A DNA stretch of 64,000 nt from Linyphia triangularis. Taxonomy: Eukaryota; Arthropoda; Arachnida; Araneae; Linyphiidae. Of the stretch, positions 34,765 through 46,824 are shown piece by piece. The stretch lies in assembly GCA_963978545.1 (NCBI GenBank), contig OZ021731.1:58391242-58455241 (forward strand), read 5' to 3'. The notes under the pieces are model-generated. The model did not search any database. It saw nothing but the letters and a program-made list of their open reading frames with translations, and was not told the DNA's origin. The stretch's first letter is position 1, and each line of letters opens with the position of its first letter. A program made the position numbers and the translations under genes.

Positions 34765-34770
34765 TTTTTA

Positions 34771-35006
34771 TGTTCTACTTCTCAACTAATTCAGTAGACT
34801 CAGCATCTAATATTATGCTTTTAGATGCATTTTATCAACAAAAGAACAGAACTCCACAAAACAAGCGTCTGTTCACTTCAAATTCTCATTTTATTCTCCC
34901 TCTTAGCTCAAGGTTACACTTCAGAAATGAACATATGTTTCCATTAGGTGCTGCTCTCTGGTGTTACATATTAAAGCTGACATTACATATAATATAATAC
35001 TCAACA
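34771..35006 (-). repeat. 5' LTR of the BEL/Pao element
   Basis: Partner of 29053-29288. It ends at the ACCCT duplication at 35007-35011. The promoter is expected here, but I cannot place its TATA box with confidence. Confidence 0.92.
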
Positions 35007-35352
35007 ACCCTTAAAAAAAATTCAAAAAAGAACGCGTAAATTTCTATACCTTAAATAACCCTTGTTTAAAACTCGAAGTACGACTAATTTAAATTGCATA
35101 TAAGTCGATATTCTATGTACATTAGAATACTGTAAGAAAATCTGTTTTATTTGAAGAAAAAAATTTTACAATTTACCGATTAATATATTTTTTATGTTGA
35201 TATTTTAAAATGGTATGTCCATTTTATGAAATATAAATTTTAAAAAGATTCTCAAGCTATTTAATGTTTTAAAAAAAATGCAAAAATCCAATAAAATTTT
35301 TTTTAAAAAACTAATTTATAATCATTTTTAAATCACTGTTATTACCACTTAC

Positions 35353-35520
35353 CTCAGTTTCCCACTGGCTGTCCTCTTTACTATTTCTTGACTTCAGTTT
35401 TTGAATCTCTATGTTGGCCTTCGTGCAAGTCGCTGCTCCTGCGATTTTCAATTCACGAGATTCTTTCTCTAGTTGGTTCCTTATTCTCCTTCTATCGTTC
35501 CCCAACCAATACGAATAACA
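35353..35520 (-). CDS. Gene 2, exon 3: coiled-coil-like basic segment
   Basis: Minus strand: the acceptor 'cccttt..ctcatttttag' ends at 35521, the exon is 168 nt (56 codons, phase 0 in and out), and the donor is ACTGAG|GTAAGTGG at 35352. The peptide runs CYSYWLGNDRRRIRNQLEKE, then a charged helical stretch (about 30 residues with ELKIAGAATCTKANIEIQKL) to WETE. The reading frame remains open a little past the donor, but the GTAAGT makes the exon end convincing. Confidence 0.72.
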
Positions 35521-35821
35521 CTAAAAATGAGAAGAAAGGGAACATTTACTAGAGATCGAGAGCATGTAATCCTGTCTACATATATAACTGCATTAATCTA
35601 TCTGTCTGTCTGTCAACAGCATATAACTGGAAATGTAATCTGGCTAATAGGGGTAAATACTTAGCAAAGCACAAATCCAGGTAAAATGAATTGAACTAGA
35701 TATAATAAACCAAATATTTCATGAACTTGTAGGTAAAAAAAAAAAAAAATAACCTTTCGTCTTGTGTTTCGTCAAAAGCGGATTAAATTGACGTAAACAA
35801 GAAATTCCTTTACTGACTTAA

Positions 35822-36025
35822 CCCTTTGCACTCCAGTGGCGCCTCTCAGGAGCCACACGATTGGATGCCAAACCACGAGAGGACCATTAGGTGTGATGCG
35901 GAAATTCGATGCAAGGCCAATGACTGTGTTTAGTTTCTATGAACCAAATCCATAAACACCAGCCGAACCTAAAATGTCTCGAGTTGCTGATTCCTCCGCG
36001 CGAAAAAGGCCTGGAGTGCAAAGAG
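35822..36025. mobile_element. TTAA-flanked MITE, 204 bp
   Basis: TTAA at 35818-35821 and 36026-36029. The left end CCCTTTGCACTCCAG and right end (reverse complement) CTCTTTGCACTCCAG are nearly perfect TIRs. It is homologous along its length to 11216-11628. Confidence 0.82.
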
Positions 36026-36651
36026 TTAAATGTCATAGGAAAAACTTAGTAAGGATTATTCTCTATACTAAGACTTCTATCCATGTTACAGCCTTCTAGC
36101 CAAGTTCATTTAGAAATTTGTATAAAACATTGAAATTTGGTGAGTAGGTGTGAAAAATGGTCTCTTGGAAGAAATGACAAATTAAATACTCGAAAATAGC
36201 GTCTATTTGAAATCTTTAAGCCAATGCCTATACCGTGGCACCACCTGCAATAGCCTTTTGCATTATTTTAATATTTTCATTTATAATATATAAACATTAA
36301 ATGAAAACAATTTATGTCATTTCATTGAATGATCATTATCGTACTTACTCGCCGAATTTCACAGTTTCATACGAAGTAGTTTCTATATGAACCGACATAA
36401 AAGGTTGTAACATAGCGAGTATAAGGAATCGCCCTTACCAGAACCTCCTCTTTACTGCTGTGGTTGGTTTGATATTTTTGGCGTAAGGTCAACACATACT
36501 GCGCCTAACAAATTGGTGGACATTAAATTTTTAACCAAAGAACACAGTATAAGTAATATTTATACAAAAAAAAAAGTCATAAATTTTTTTAAGAGGTGAA
36601 AGCTTTCCATGAAAAACGACTCGCAGTCTATTAAACCGCATACAACAGTTA

Positions 36652-37383
36652 GAGCTCTTTCACATGCGGACTCGCCAGAAATTTCTACAATGTATTTTGA
36701 ATGGACCGTTTCGCACATTGCGGACAGAGCCCACAAATTTGAAATCTCCGTGCGGGTCAGCATGGTGTCGGCAGAAATCAAAATTTAGGGCGTGCTCTTC
36801 CTCCGCACAAACAGGTTTTGTACATAAGGTTAAAATGGCGCGTGTGAATATCTCCACAATTTCTAGATATAACTTCTGTTTCAATTAAATTTTTTAAAAA
36901 ATTAAGTGGTGAAAGTGTATAATGCAGGACAAAAAATGCCTACTGGTATCTAACTCATCCATGCAATAATTGAATTTTAATTTAGTTTTGACTCTTGACG
37001 TTTATAAAAAGTCAGTAATTATAAATTTAAAAAAACTGTAACACACATTTAAGTTCAAGTTTCAATTATAGTATATTCCCTGTATCAAATCTTGTGTAAA
37101 GTTTGCAGTTAAATTTAAAATAAATTACAAATTTAGTTATACCTGGTACAATTCTATCCTAAATAGGTAATTAAATTTAAATTAATCAATTAAATAACAA
37201 ACTACTAACTTTTATGCAAATATGTTAGATTTTTAACACTTATTAAGTGCCAAAACATTTGCATCTTATTCGAAGATTAAATATTTTTTCAAATTTTACA
37301 CTTATATGCGGGCGAAACGTCCGCAACTATGTGCTCGTGTGAAAAGGTATGCGATACGGCATCCTCACCATCTGAAAGAGCCC
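36652..37383. mobile_element. TTA-flanked (PIF/Harbinger-like) MITE, 732 bp
   Basis: Left end GAGCTCTTTCACATG and right end (reverse complement) GGGCTCTTTCAGATG, with TTA at 36649-36651 and 37384-37386. A 3-bp TTA duplication is typical of PIF/Harbinger. There is no transposase. The open frames on both strands near 36660-36888 are imperfect-palindrome shadows of the left subterminal region. Confidence 0.7.
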
Positions 37384-37887
37384 TTAGGGCCTTATTATAC
37401 AGAGCCACTCGAGTGGCGAACGCTCGCGTTAGCTTCTAACGCGCACGTTGCGGACCATTATATCCTATGGAGCTTATTATACAGAACCACAGCAGTGGCT
37501 AGTGGTCGCGTCTGTGGCATGAGCTGACCACTGCAGTCGCCTACCCTCGCTACTTGTGGCGTGCGTGCGCGACTGTGGTAGAGGACTATTGTTTGTTTTG
37601 AAGCTTATTAAGTTTGCTTACAGACTTGCCTTGACCCAGTTATCTAGTCAGGCCCTGATCATCGATAAAGCCCACAATATCTGGCCCTTGGGCCCAATAT
37701 ATGAGGAGGCCTCGAAATTAGATGTAAACCTCTAACTTTTGCTTCACAGAAATTATGTGAATATATTTATAATCTGTATTAAAGAATTTTTTATATAAAA
37801 ATTATTTTCAATTAATCTTGAACCGTCTTTAGTATCCCAGAGTGTATTTAATCAAATAAATTAAACCATCATTTAAATCTTAAATAA

Positions 37888-38560
37888 TATAACCCATAAA
37901 AATAGAGTTTTAAAAAAATCCGATATGCATTGTCAATTTTTGTATTCATTAACACAGGGTCGATATCAAAAACATTTGTATCAGAAAAATGAGTGGCAAA
38001 CTACGTTTCATTTTTTTTTTTTTATTAAAAATGGACGTGAATTTGTGCTCTCACATAGAAATATAATTTATTTATACTGATTAAAGTAATTTTATTATTT
38101 ATTTAAAAAATGGACGTGAATTTGTGCTCTCACATAGAAATATAATTTATTTATACTGATTAAAGTAATTTTATTATTTATTTAAAAAATGGACGTGAAT
38201 TTGTGCTCTCACATAGAAATATAATTTATTTATACTGATTAAAGTAATTTTATTATTTATTAAAAAAAAAATATGTATATACCAACAAGAAAGAGTTTCA
38301 ACAATGAACGCTTCAATGTTATTTTAATGCGATTCGGTGTCTCCAAGTTGGTTAATTAGTATTCCGTAAAAGCGACATTTGAGTGACAGTAACAACCCCA
38401 AAATTTGATAGAATGCATTGTCATCGACATCGAACCTATCTGCCAAGTTTAAACCTCATTGGATGGGGGTAAGAGGATGATTAGGCAGCCGCAAATTCCG
38501 CTTTCATTGACAAACAAACTAACACGCAAAGTCCAAGTTAATATAAAGGATTTAAAAACA
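37888..38560 (+). repeat. Dispersed repeat family C, copy 3, with internal triplication
   Basis: Starts AATATAACCCATAAAAATAG and is collinear with 7966-8460, except for a local tandem triplication at 38031-38265. Confidence 0.75.
38031..38265. repeat. 79-bp tandem repeat, three nearly identical units
   Basis: Units start 'atggacgtgaatttgtgctc' at 38031, 38110 and 38189. The sibling repeat at 7966 has a single unit, so the expansion happened in this copy only. Confidence 0.9.
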
Positions 38561-40494
38561 AGACTTCTTGAAAGATAGAGAAAAAAAATTTTAAGAAAGT
38601 CTTGACGAATTTATTGTGAGATCAGCTTTTCGAACTCTTCGAATATTCACTCTGAAATTGTGAATAATGCTGCAGATATTGTTGTCATGGATATTACTAT
38701 ACATTGTGATAGTGAAATGTTATGCTATATATAACAAAGTTTTCCCTCTTTTGATCTATAAATTTGATTGTTTGAAATTTGTTTCTTTATTTGTGATAAA
38801 AAAAACTTTAGAATACAATATTAACCTTACTTTATCAACTTTTTATATTTTTGTCTTTTTTGTCTATTTTGACTTTTTGTCTAGGAAATTTTCAACAAAT
38901 CTCGCTTTTGAAAAAGAGGCCCCTGAAAGTGTCCCTGCCTTGGGTCCCAACTTGTCATGGTCAGGCCCTGTGTCAAGTGTTCCTTGAACATCGATTATTT
39001 TAATATCTATAGTTCAAACTATTGTTCAGATGAACAATTGAGTGAAAAATCGATAGTATTGAAAAAGGGCAAACTATCGATTGTTTCATTGTAAATAAGA
39101 CAATCGATTGTTGAAATTTAGTGAGAAACAATTGTATGCGACGATTAGTTTTCCCTTGGCAATATTATTGGGCTGTTTAACTGTTCAGGATATAAATTGA
39201 AATGTTGCATTATTGTAGAAAAAGCTTTTACAGGGGCTGTATTGTTTTTATATAATATTGCATGTATTTGCACTTGCGTATTGCACATTTGTATAACATG
39301 ATGTATTGCAAATAGGTAATACCTGGATGTATTGCAAATAGGTTTTGCACATGGGCATTGCATATAAGTATTGCACATGTGCAGGACCGAAGCTAGCGGG
39401 GGGGGGGGGAATCGTCTAGGTCTGTAAGTTTTAGAAAGTTGAAGAGTCGAAATTTCCGAAATTTTATTGCATTCTATTTTTATACCGATTCAGAAGGAAA
39501 CCGAATTGAATGAAAAAACTAAAAATGGGGCATAAAAAACGGTGTAGAACAACTGTATTGAAAATATTGGAAGGCTGTTCAAACTGAGTTTGACGATTCG
39601 GAAATTCTATACTAGAAGTCTGCAGTTCATCAACGTAGGGGGAGAGAAAGAGTCTTCACCTACACTTTCCCTCTACCTACTTTGATGGCCTGCGAACATA
39701 ATTATAACCATAGATAACTTCAAGATAATTGAAATCGTCAAATAGTATTCAAAATCCTGTTTGTAAGCAAGTCGGTGACAGCTGCTAAATGAAATTAAAT
39801 ATAAAAAAGCATGGCACATTGATAGCATATTTTTGTTTGAAGGAAACGGAAAATCATTCGGTACCACATATTTTTATTTTGTGGGATCAACTTCTGCTTC
39901 TGCTTGAGTCAGAAATATATCATTGTGACTTTTTGAGTTTTTAAAACAGGCGAATTATCAAGTATAATTTTTCACGTTTGTGCATCACACATACCACGTT
40001 TTCGAATAATGATGTTCCATTTTTACTAAACGTGCAAATGACTAACTGAAGTTTAGTTTCGTAAGAAAAAGCAAATTAATTGTGTTTAGTACAAGTTATT
40101 TGACGAAAAATGCAACAAGTTGAGGAAAAAATGTTTTACATTTAATATTGACATAATAAAAGTGGAATGTAATGCGAAAATAAAAAGATAATTAAAATAA
40201 TATAAGGCATAATAAGCAATTTGCAGGGAAAGGAAGGGGGAGGGGAAAAACCGTATTCATGGGCATCGCCAAGGTGGTACAAAAGAGTGCACCCCCTCCC
40301 CCCTGGTTTTCGAAATTTTGAAATGATGTGGAGAAAAGTGGTACGATTAACTGGAAATAAAAGTATGCTATAGGTTTTTAAATATTCAACGGAACGGAAA
40401 TTTAATACAAAACAATTAATTAAAATTTCATTTAGACATCCAACTGAAAAATCAAAGTGAAAGCAAAAAACTAGGGGTAAGGCACATCGTAAAA

Positions 40495-41175
40495 CTTTCA
40501 ATTACACTATACTACTGATATGGATTTGTGTCATTTACCGTTTTTATATTTTTATCATTCATTGAGAAAATATGGCCAGTTGGGTGATATTTTTTTGTTG
40601 CGATAATTCTTATACGCATATTTGAAAGAAAAAAAAGAAAAAAAAATATTTTTATAAGTGAAACTGCGGAGAGGAGAAACAACGATCGCTGATGAGCTAT
40701 GCTCAAGGAAAGAGAATTTTATGTTGAAGGTATTCGTTTTTCAACTTTTTACGCCATTAAAGCATTTTTACGGAAATTTCGGATGTGGAAATGTTTAGAA
40801 CACATTAAGAGGCATTACCACAGAGATTTTGAACAAAATCGTTAGAGCGGCTCTTTAGCAATTATTGAAGAACATGATTTTTTTCAATGGCAGCTACCTT
40901 ATGCGCATGCTCGATTTTGTCGCAAACCTTAATGGTAGGTCCTTGGACCATCACCAACCCTCACACCGTAAGCCAAATTGTCGAGAGTTTATGCTGACCA
41001 CGTACACACAGACATTTTTTCCAGATCACTTTTTGATAACAGGATGTTCCAAAACGTGTTGAAATATAAAAAAAAAAAAAAAAATTAAAAAAAAAAAAAA
41101 AAAAAACATTTTTTTTAGCGAATACTACACTTTTATTACCCTATGTATTACATATGGGTAATTGAAAGTAAAAAA
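40495..41175 (+). repeat. Dispersed repeat family D, copy 1
   Basis: Begins ACTTTCAATTACACTATACT and ends GGGTAATTGAAAGT, so the ends are inverted over about 12 bp. Shared blocks with 48230-48833 and 54820-55322 include 'ggaaatgtttagaacac', 'ttaagaggcattaccac' and 'ttccaaaacgtg'. It contains an A-rich tract at 41068-41105. Confidence 0.7.
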
Positions 41176-42429
41176 TAAAAAAATAGCCACCTTGCATTCC
41201 CTTTAGTGGTCATTTACAATCCCGTGAAAATAATTCAGCCGGCACTCATGTCCCCGTGTCGCTAATGCATGTATGTTGTGCAGTTCCAATAAGTGCTTCT
41301 ACTACATAAATAGTGTGGTGTGGTGATCAATTTCCATGAATTTTCTACAAAATGGATATAATTTCGTTTAATTTCAAATCAGTGTATATTAATTATATAA
41401 GTTTGACAAAAGACTGTCGTAAGTTTTTTTAATTAATTTACTCAACTGCTAAGTACACCAATACTCTTAGAAAAAAATAACTGACAATATTAACTTATTA
41501 TTCCAACTAATGGACAACTTTGACGCGTTACAGTTACAGTAAGTAATGTGCTTGTAGTAAGTCAAGTAACATCTAAAAAATTATAATATACAAATTAAAA
41601 TCATTTACACAGAAAAAAACTTGTTGTCGTCTTCTCTTAAATCGTCATGCAGAGTATGAAATAAACCTATTGAGGGCCTTCTTGATAAGAAGGGACGCAC
41701 TCCTAAAGTTCTATTCTTTCTTCGTTTCTTAATACAGGGATGAGTTTGGTAAAAAATCAAAAAGCTGAAAACAAAAATCCAAAAATTTTAGGCATAAAAC
41801 ACCTTTTAAGCTATACTTTAAAAAAAATTGTTTTTCCATGTGCATTTATAAAACGGCACCATCTCTGTCCGTCCGTGAGCAAAAATTGTTTAAAATAGCG
41901 GCACTTAGACGTAGGGATACACTTTGTGCTGTCATCAGGCTAATATAGCTCCAAAGCAAAAAAAAAAAAATCCAGTGAAAGCGTTGAAAACCGGCAAAAA
42001 CTTCAAAATTTCAACAAGTCAAACAACTTTAAGCAATTATAACACATTGACAAACAGGCCGAATTTAATTAAACCCAGTTTTCTAAATTTTTAAGCTACA
42101 AATATTAAAAATCTTAAAATCTAAATTTTTATTCATATCCTTAAATTTGTTCAGTAAAGTAAAAAGTAACAAACAATTTTACATACAATTGCAGTTAAAA
42201 TAACAATTTTAAACATATTATTTAGAAAAATTACTATTGTGACTACTTTTCAGAATATTTTTATACGAAATGGTACAAAAAATTTGAGTAATTCTGCAGA
42301 TTCAAATCAAAAGGCGAAATTTAACCTTAACCAGGCACTAATCACGAATAAGGCGGCTATCGCATTAACGGAAGTCTAGATGAATAGCTGCAATTAGGTG
42401 TTAAAAATTTCGGTAATAGCTGGTATTGT

Positions 42430-43110
42430 ATTAGCGTAAACCTCGACGAAAATGACCATCACTTTAACAAAAGTATTGTAAGCAATACCGGCGAAAATCT
42501 AGGTATCGGCAAAAGCGAACATCGCAACAACGCGCATATTGGCGATAGCGTCCACAATATCAGCACAAATCTCAGTAATATCGATCTTTTCTTGGTAATA
42601 CTAGTGCAAATTTCGGTAACGTCGGATGTTACTACAGAATGGCTTTCGACGAAAAATACTCTCACGCCAACAGAAATATCAAAGTTAGAGTCAAATATAC
42701 CGGGCAACACTCAACAATAGCGCTATTGGATCGGCGTAACACTTGACGAAAATTACAATCACAACAACGTAAATCTCGGCGATAACACAATTCATCACGG
42801 TAATATTGACATTCTTTCGGTAACATCGGTGCAAATTTCAGATTTTACAACAAGGTAGCACTTCAGCGAAATGACCATCAAATAAACGTAAATATCAGTG
42901 TTAACGCCGAATATACCGGAACAATTCTCAGCAATAGCGTTGTTATATTGGCGTAATACTTTGCGAAAATGAAAACCACAGCAACTTAAATCCCACCGAT
43001 AACGCACGTCATAGCTACACAAATCTCAGAAGTAGTGGACATTACATCAACTTAACGATTAGCGAAAACGAGCATCACATACCAACGTACGTTTACACGT
43101 ACAACAAACG
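42430..43110. repeat. Degenerate tandem repeat, period about 225 bp
   Basis: Phrases such as 'aaatataccgg', 'caatagcgctattgga' versus 'caatagcgttgttata', 'ggcgtaacacttgacgaaaa' versus 'ggcgtaatactttgcgaaaa' and 'cggtaac.tcgg' recur with an offset of about 225 bp over at least two full units and a more diverged earlier one. The GC content is higher than in the surroundings. The minus-strand open frames here are explained by the repeat. Confidence 0.6.
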
Positions 43111-44085
43111 ATAATTTCGTAGATGTCAGACTTGAAAGCAAGCACATTATTCGTATACGTTAATCGCGTGAATGAGTATGAAAGAAATTCCATTTTGAAA
43201 AGAGATAAAACGGCACCAAAGGATCAAATTTCGGCGTAGTTGTAAAAGTATAAAATGCAAGTTTAAGTGCCAACCTAACTAAAAAGATGCATTTTAGTAG
43301 ATTTTTCTACTTGGAGCAGGAATGCCGTAGGGTTTCCGTTCTTCCCGATCGGGCGGAAGGGAAGCTTCGTGATTCAGCCTTAGAAAAAAGGTTATTTTTC
43401 TGTGGGATAGAAAAATCGGGAAAAAACAGATTTTTTTTCAGAAATTAGAAAAGCGGAACTTTCTTTCAAAAAGCGGAATTATTTTTTTTCTAAAAAAATG
43501 AAAAAGCGGTATTCCGCCACATGGCGGAAGAAACTCATCCCTGTTAATAAGATAAGCATGCGCAATTCATCACCCTCACTTGACGAAAACATTTTGAATA
43601 CAGAAAGGGGAACGAAATCATAACAAACACGGACGCTAGGCCTGGCCACTGCAAACGCGTGGATGCACCACTGCAGTCGCTAGCCCGGGCTTCTAACGCG
43701 AACGCGCGCGTTAGCCACTCGAGTGGCTCTGTATAATAAGGCCTTTAAAGGTTATCAAGTTCAGAAATCTCTTAATCCTTTATTATAGTGCCCATTAGTC
43801 AGGAAGGTATTTTAACCCTTTGCACTCGTAATTATGCTATAGAAAGTTAGCAAATAATTCGGAATTTTTTTTATGTTCAATCAAGATGAATTTTTTTTAT
43901 GATAATGTGTTCCAATTTAACAAGAAGGTTTACCCTTAAATCAAAAATTTAAATATATAACCCCTGAATACACCCCTTGACTTAGGATGGGAATGTGGCC
44001 ACATAATATTTTATTTTTCAACGAGTCAAAATAATTTATTGAAACGACTAAGATTACTTAAGTATATTACACTACACCGCATTGA

Positions 44086-44693
44086 CCATTTGCATTCCGC
44101 TGTCCCTTCTCAGGGGACATCGTAATTTAGCATATCACTCGGATGTGCCCTCTCAGGGGACATTAAAGTTTATTAGTGATTACGGAGAATTAACTTTTTG
44201 CAGTACAACTTTTTGAGAAATACATGTTTCCCTGAAGTTCTCTTGAAATGGCACAAGAAATCAAATCAAAATATGGTAAAATTACCAAGATATATATATA
44301 TAAACATTTCAGTGGGGTTTTGTGTCAAAAGAGAACGTGAGAAGTGTTGGTTCATGAGAGTCTGAGCACTTTTCTGCTCCACTTGAAAGGAGTGATAAGG
44401 AGAGTTTGTCAATGGTTGGGTTAGTTGAAATTTACTGACGCAAGGGCAACACTAGGGCTGAGCTGCTGGTAGCCGTCTAGAATGGTTCGGAGTGCAAAAG
44501 GTTACAAATATAAGAAGTGTAATAATATGAACAAACCATATAAACAGTATTTAGGGGCGGAACGTAATGCCGGCATCTCCACCAAAGCAAATGAACTTAG
44601 AAATACTTCGAACAGAAATGTTTTGGTTAAGTTATCCAGTTTGCCCAATACAGATGCCATGTCCCCCATACGGGGACATACGAGTGAAAATGG
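44086..44693. mobile_element. TTAA-type TIR element with GGGGACAT motifs
   Basis: Left end CCATTTGCATTCCGCTGTCCC and right end (reverse complement) CCATTTTCACTCGTATGTCCCC. The right flank is TTAA (44694-44697); the left flank reads TTGA, a possible point change. 'tctcaggggacat' occurs twice near the left end. A separate unpaired TTAACCCTTTGCACTCG end is present at about 43813. Confidence 0.5.
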
Positions 44694-44959
44694 TTAATAA
44701 ATAGCAATGTGCAAATTGAACGTTTCGGTGAGCGAGAATAAGTTAGTGTTATGGGAACATCTATTAGCCATTAAACTGAAAGTCTCTTTGTATTAGAAAA
44801 TAGACGAACATTTAGTTAGTCTAGGGTTAAGCTGTTATTGCTGCGAGTTAATGTTTTTCTAAAGACTTTTAAGAGTGTGTGGTGACATGCATTTCATCGA
44901 ACTTCCTACAAGAACAAAACTAAAAATAATTGTTCACTTATATAAAGTTCGTTCTTCCA

Positions 44960-45140
44960 TTGTTGGATGACAGCACAAGCTTATTTCTCTTTATGCCATG
45001 TGACACTTGCTTATTTCAACTGATTTAACACATGGGCGTATTTCAATCTTCTAGGTATCCATCTTGGCTCGATATGCTCTTGCATACTTGTTTCTGACAA
45101 GCTTCCAAAAAAAAAATAAGCGTGTACTGTCATCCAACAA
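44960..45140. repeat. Hairpin: 27-bp inverted repeat
   Basis: TTGTTGGATGACAGCACAAG... at 44960-44986 pairs with 45114-45140 with two mismatches in 27. The loop is about 127 bp. It is probably the core of a small foldback element. Confidence 0.7.
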
Positions 45141-45636
45141 TTAAAGAGCTAACTTCAGTCTCAATGGTTATCAAAGCACTTAATACATTACCATACAATA
45201 AGAAAACCGGAGCTATGTCCAGTCGTTAAATAAAGGGTTAATCAATATTTTTGTCAGGAAACTATTACACTATAAGTCTATGTAGTAATGAATAAGTGAA
45301 TAAGTCTATGTGGTGACAACTGTTCCATGAAGTTTGACTGCATGAAGCCTAATTCTATCATGCAACATATTTAACATTTAGATTTTATAACCCTTTAAGT
45401 CGGAATATAAATTCCAACATTGAAACAAAACCAAAAAAAAAAAAATCCTCAAAACTCATATTCGGGAAGATGACCTTTAAATAAATATTTGATTAACAAA
45501 TTATTAGATTAATAGAAAAGTTTACTTTGACAAACCAAACATTCTTTATAAATGCAGTTTCATATAATGTAACCTTAAAATTAAAACTTAACAATTGAAA
45601 ATATACTTTGAAAATCGGAACTCTGAAAACAATTCA

Positions 45637-45878
45637 GTTAAGATTTACTGTACGGTCCACCTTGGCGACTTTTTGAAAGTTGGTGATTCAGCGCCGAATG
45701 AGGCATCCCGTCGCCAAAGTTTTCCGATAACCCTTATAACGGTTTGGATTTGGCAACACAGCGAGGCGTGTCTTGACGCCATTTTGGATTAGACGACACA
45801 GCCTCTTGACTTCACTTTCAAATTGGCGATTTTTTTTTTTCAAAAGTCGCCAAGGAGAAACGTACACTAAATCTTAAC
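45637..45878. mobile_element. Foldback MITE, 242 bp
   Basis: Left end GTTAAGATTTACTGTACGG and right end (reverse complement) GTTAAGATTTAGTGTACGT, continuing in register through CCTTGGCGACTTTT on both sides (TIR about 35-40 bp). The target duplication is not clear. Confidence 0.72.
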
Positions 45879-46114
45879 CAACAATTATTTGGATAGTAAT
45901 AATAAACCATACTTACAAGCAAAAAGACAAGTACTTCCTCAAGCAGACGCAAGCACCTTATTTTCACATCACCCAACCAATATAAGGCAAAGAAAAACAC
46001 GCAGTACAAGAGGAAAAACATCACGATCTACGGTAAATAACAAGTTGTGAGGCAAGCAACAACTATAGCAGTAAAACTATACAGATTTATTGTATTGTTA
46101 CGTAGTTATATTAA

Positions 46115-46824
46115 GTGGGGTCCAGTACCGAAATTTCTTCAAATATCCCAATTTTTTTTTTTCTGATTTTAAAAACTAGTTCATAAATTCCTGAAGAGAA
46201 TGATGTTTTCATCTTATTCCTCCGGTGATTAGAACGCCACAAAATTACCTGTGATTTAAACATCACTAATGGGCGTAACACCTTGAAGCGTCTGCTTAAA
46301 GTGCGTTTTTCGAGCACTAGTGTTTTTCACAGATGTTGCATATTCAAATCGATATATCTCCAGAACCATTAACAATTGGCTATTCAAATTTTTGGAGCAT
46401 TTAATTTATATAACTTTAAATATTTTGTCTTCACAGAATTTTATTTTTTTTAATTCTGTTTTAAAATATAATATTTAGCGTAAAAGATAACATAAAAAAA
46501 AGCAAAAATTTCAATATTTTAACTTTGAGAATTTTTTTAATTTTTTTTAGTTCACTTTTCAAAATTCTGTGAAGACAAAAAAAAATTATATAATTATGTA
46601 TTACAGAAAGCTTCCACTTTGAAAAAAAAAATATTTTTTCTTGACTTATATCAAAATACGCAAACATCAATTATGGATTTTTCTTTGTTTTTAAATAACT
46701 AAACACAATATTTAAAAAAAACATTTTCTCAAAGATATATAAATAGTATCTCATACATAAAATAAATTTTTGACATAAAAATGTACATAAATAAAGTTTT
46801 TTTTATTTTCGGTACCGGACCCCC
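46115..46824. mobile_element. TTAA-flanked piggyBac-like MITE, 710 bp
   Basis: TTAA at 46111-46114 and 46825-46828. The ends GTGGGGTCCAGTACCGAAA and (reverse complement) GGGGGTCCGGTACCGAAA form TIRs. Inside, a perfect 20-bp inverted repeat lies at 46423-46442 and 46561-46580. There is no transposase. Confidence 0.8.

Larger units (their letters stand above)
29053..35006 (-). mobile_element. Full-length BEL/Pao LTR retrotransposon
   Basis: Two 236-bp LTRs (29053-29288 and 34771-35006), both TG...CA on either strand, enclose a single long ORF on the minus strand. The host duplication is 5 bp, ACCCT, at 29048-29052 and 35007-35011. Next to the 5' LTR is a primer-binding-site candidate, TGGTCCGTCGCCAGAAG (34748-34764, minus strand), and next to the 3' LTR a polypurine tract, GGTGGGGAGAA (29289-29299, minus strand). 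It lies in the same orientation as gene 2, in its last intron. Confidence 0.95.
37387..43744. mobile_element. TTA-flanked 6.4-kb TIR element, non-autonomous
   Basis: The left end GGGCCTTATTATACAGAGCC and the right end (reverse complement) AGGCCTTATTATACAGAGCC continue into GCCACTCGAGTGGC, a perfect 14-bp palindrome in each TIR (37404-37417 and 43714-43727). TTA borders it at 37384-37386 and 43745-43747. The end motif recurs at about 37472 ('cttattatacagaacc'). The longest open frame inside is about 120 codons, so there is no transposase. It hosts family C copy 3, family D copy 1 and a degenerate tandem repeat. It might be several nested elements that share the outer ends. Confidence 0.65.

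Noticed and set aside
36660..36888. Mirror ORFs on both strands
   Set aside because: Subterminal sequence of a MITE; no homology or conserved frame in the related copy at 17880-18525.
42459..43022. Two similar minus-strand ORFs as paralogous genes
   Set aside because: The similarity is explained by the degenerate tandem repeat; there are no start or splice context and no family.
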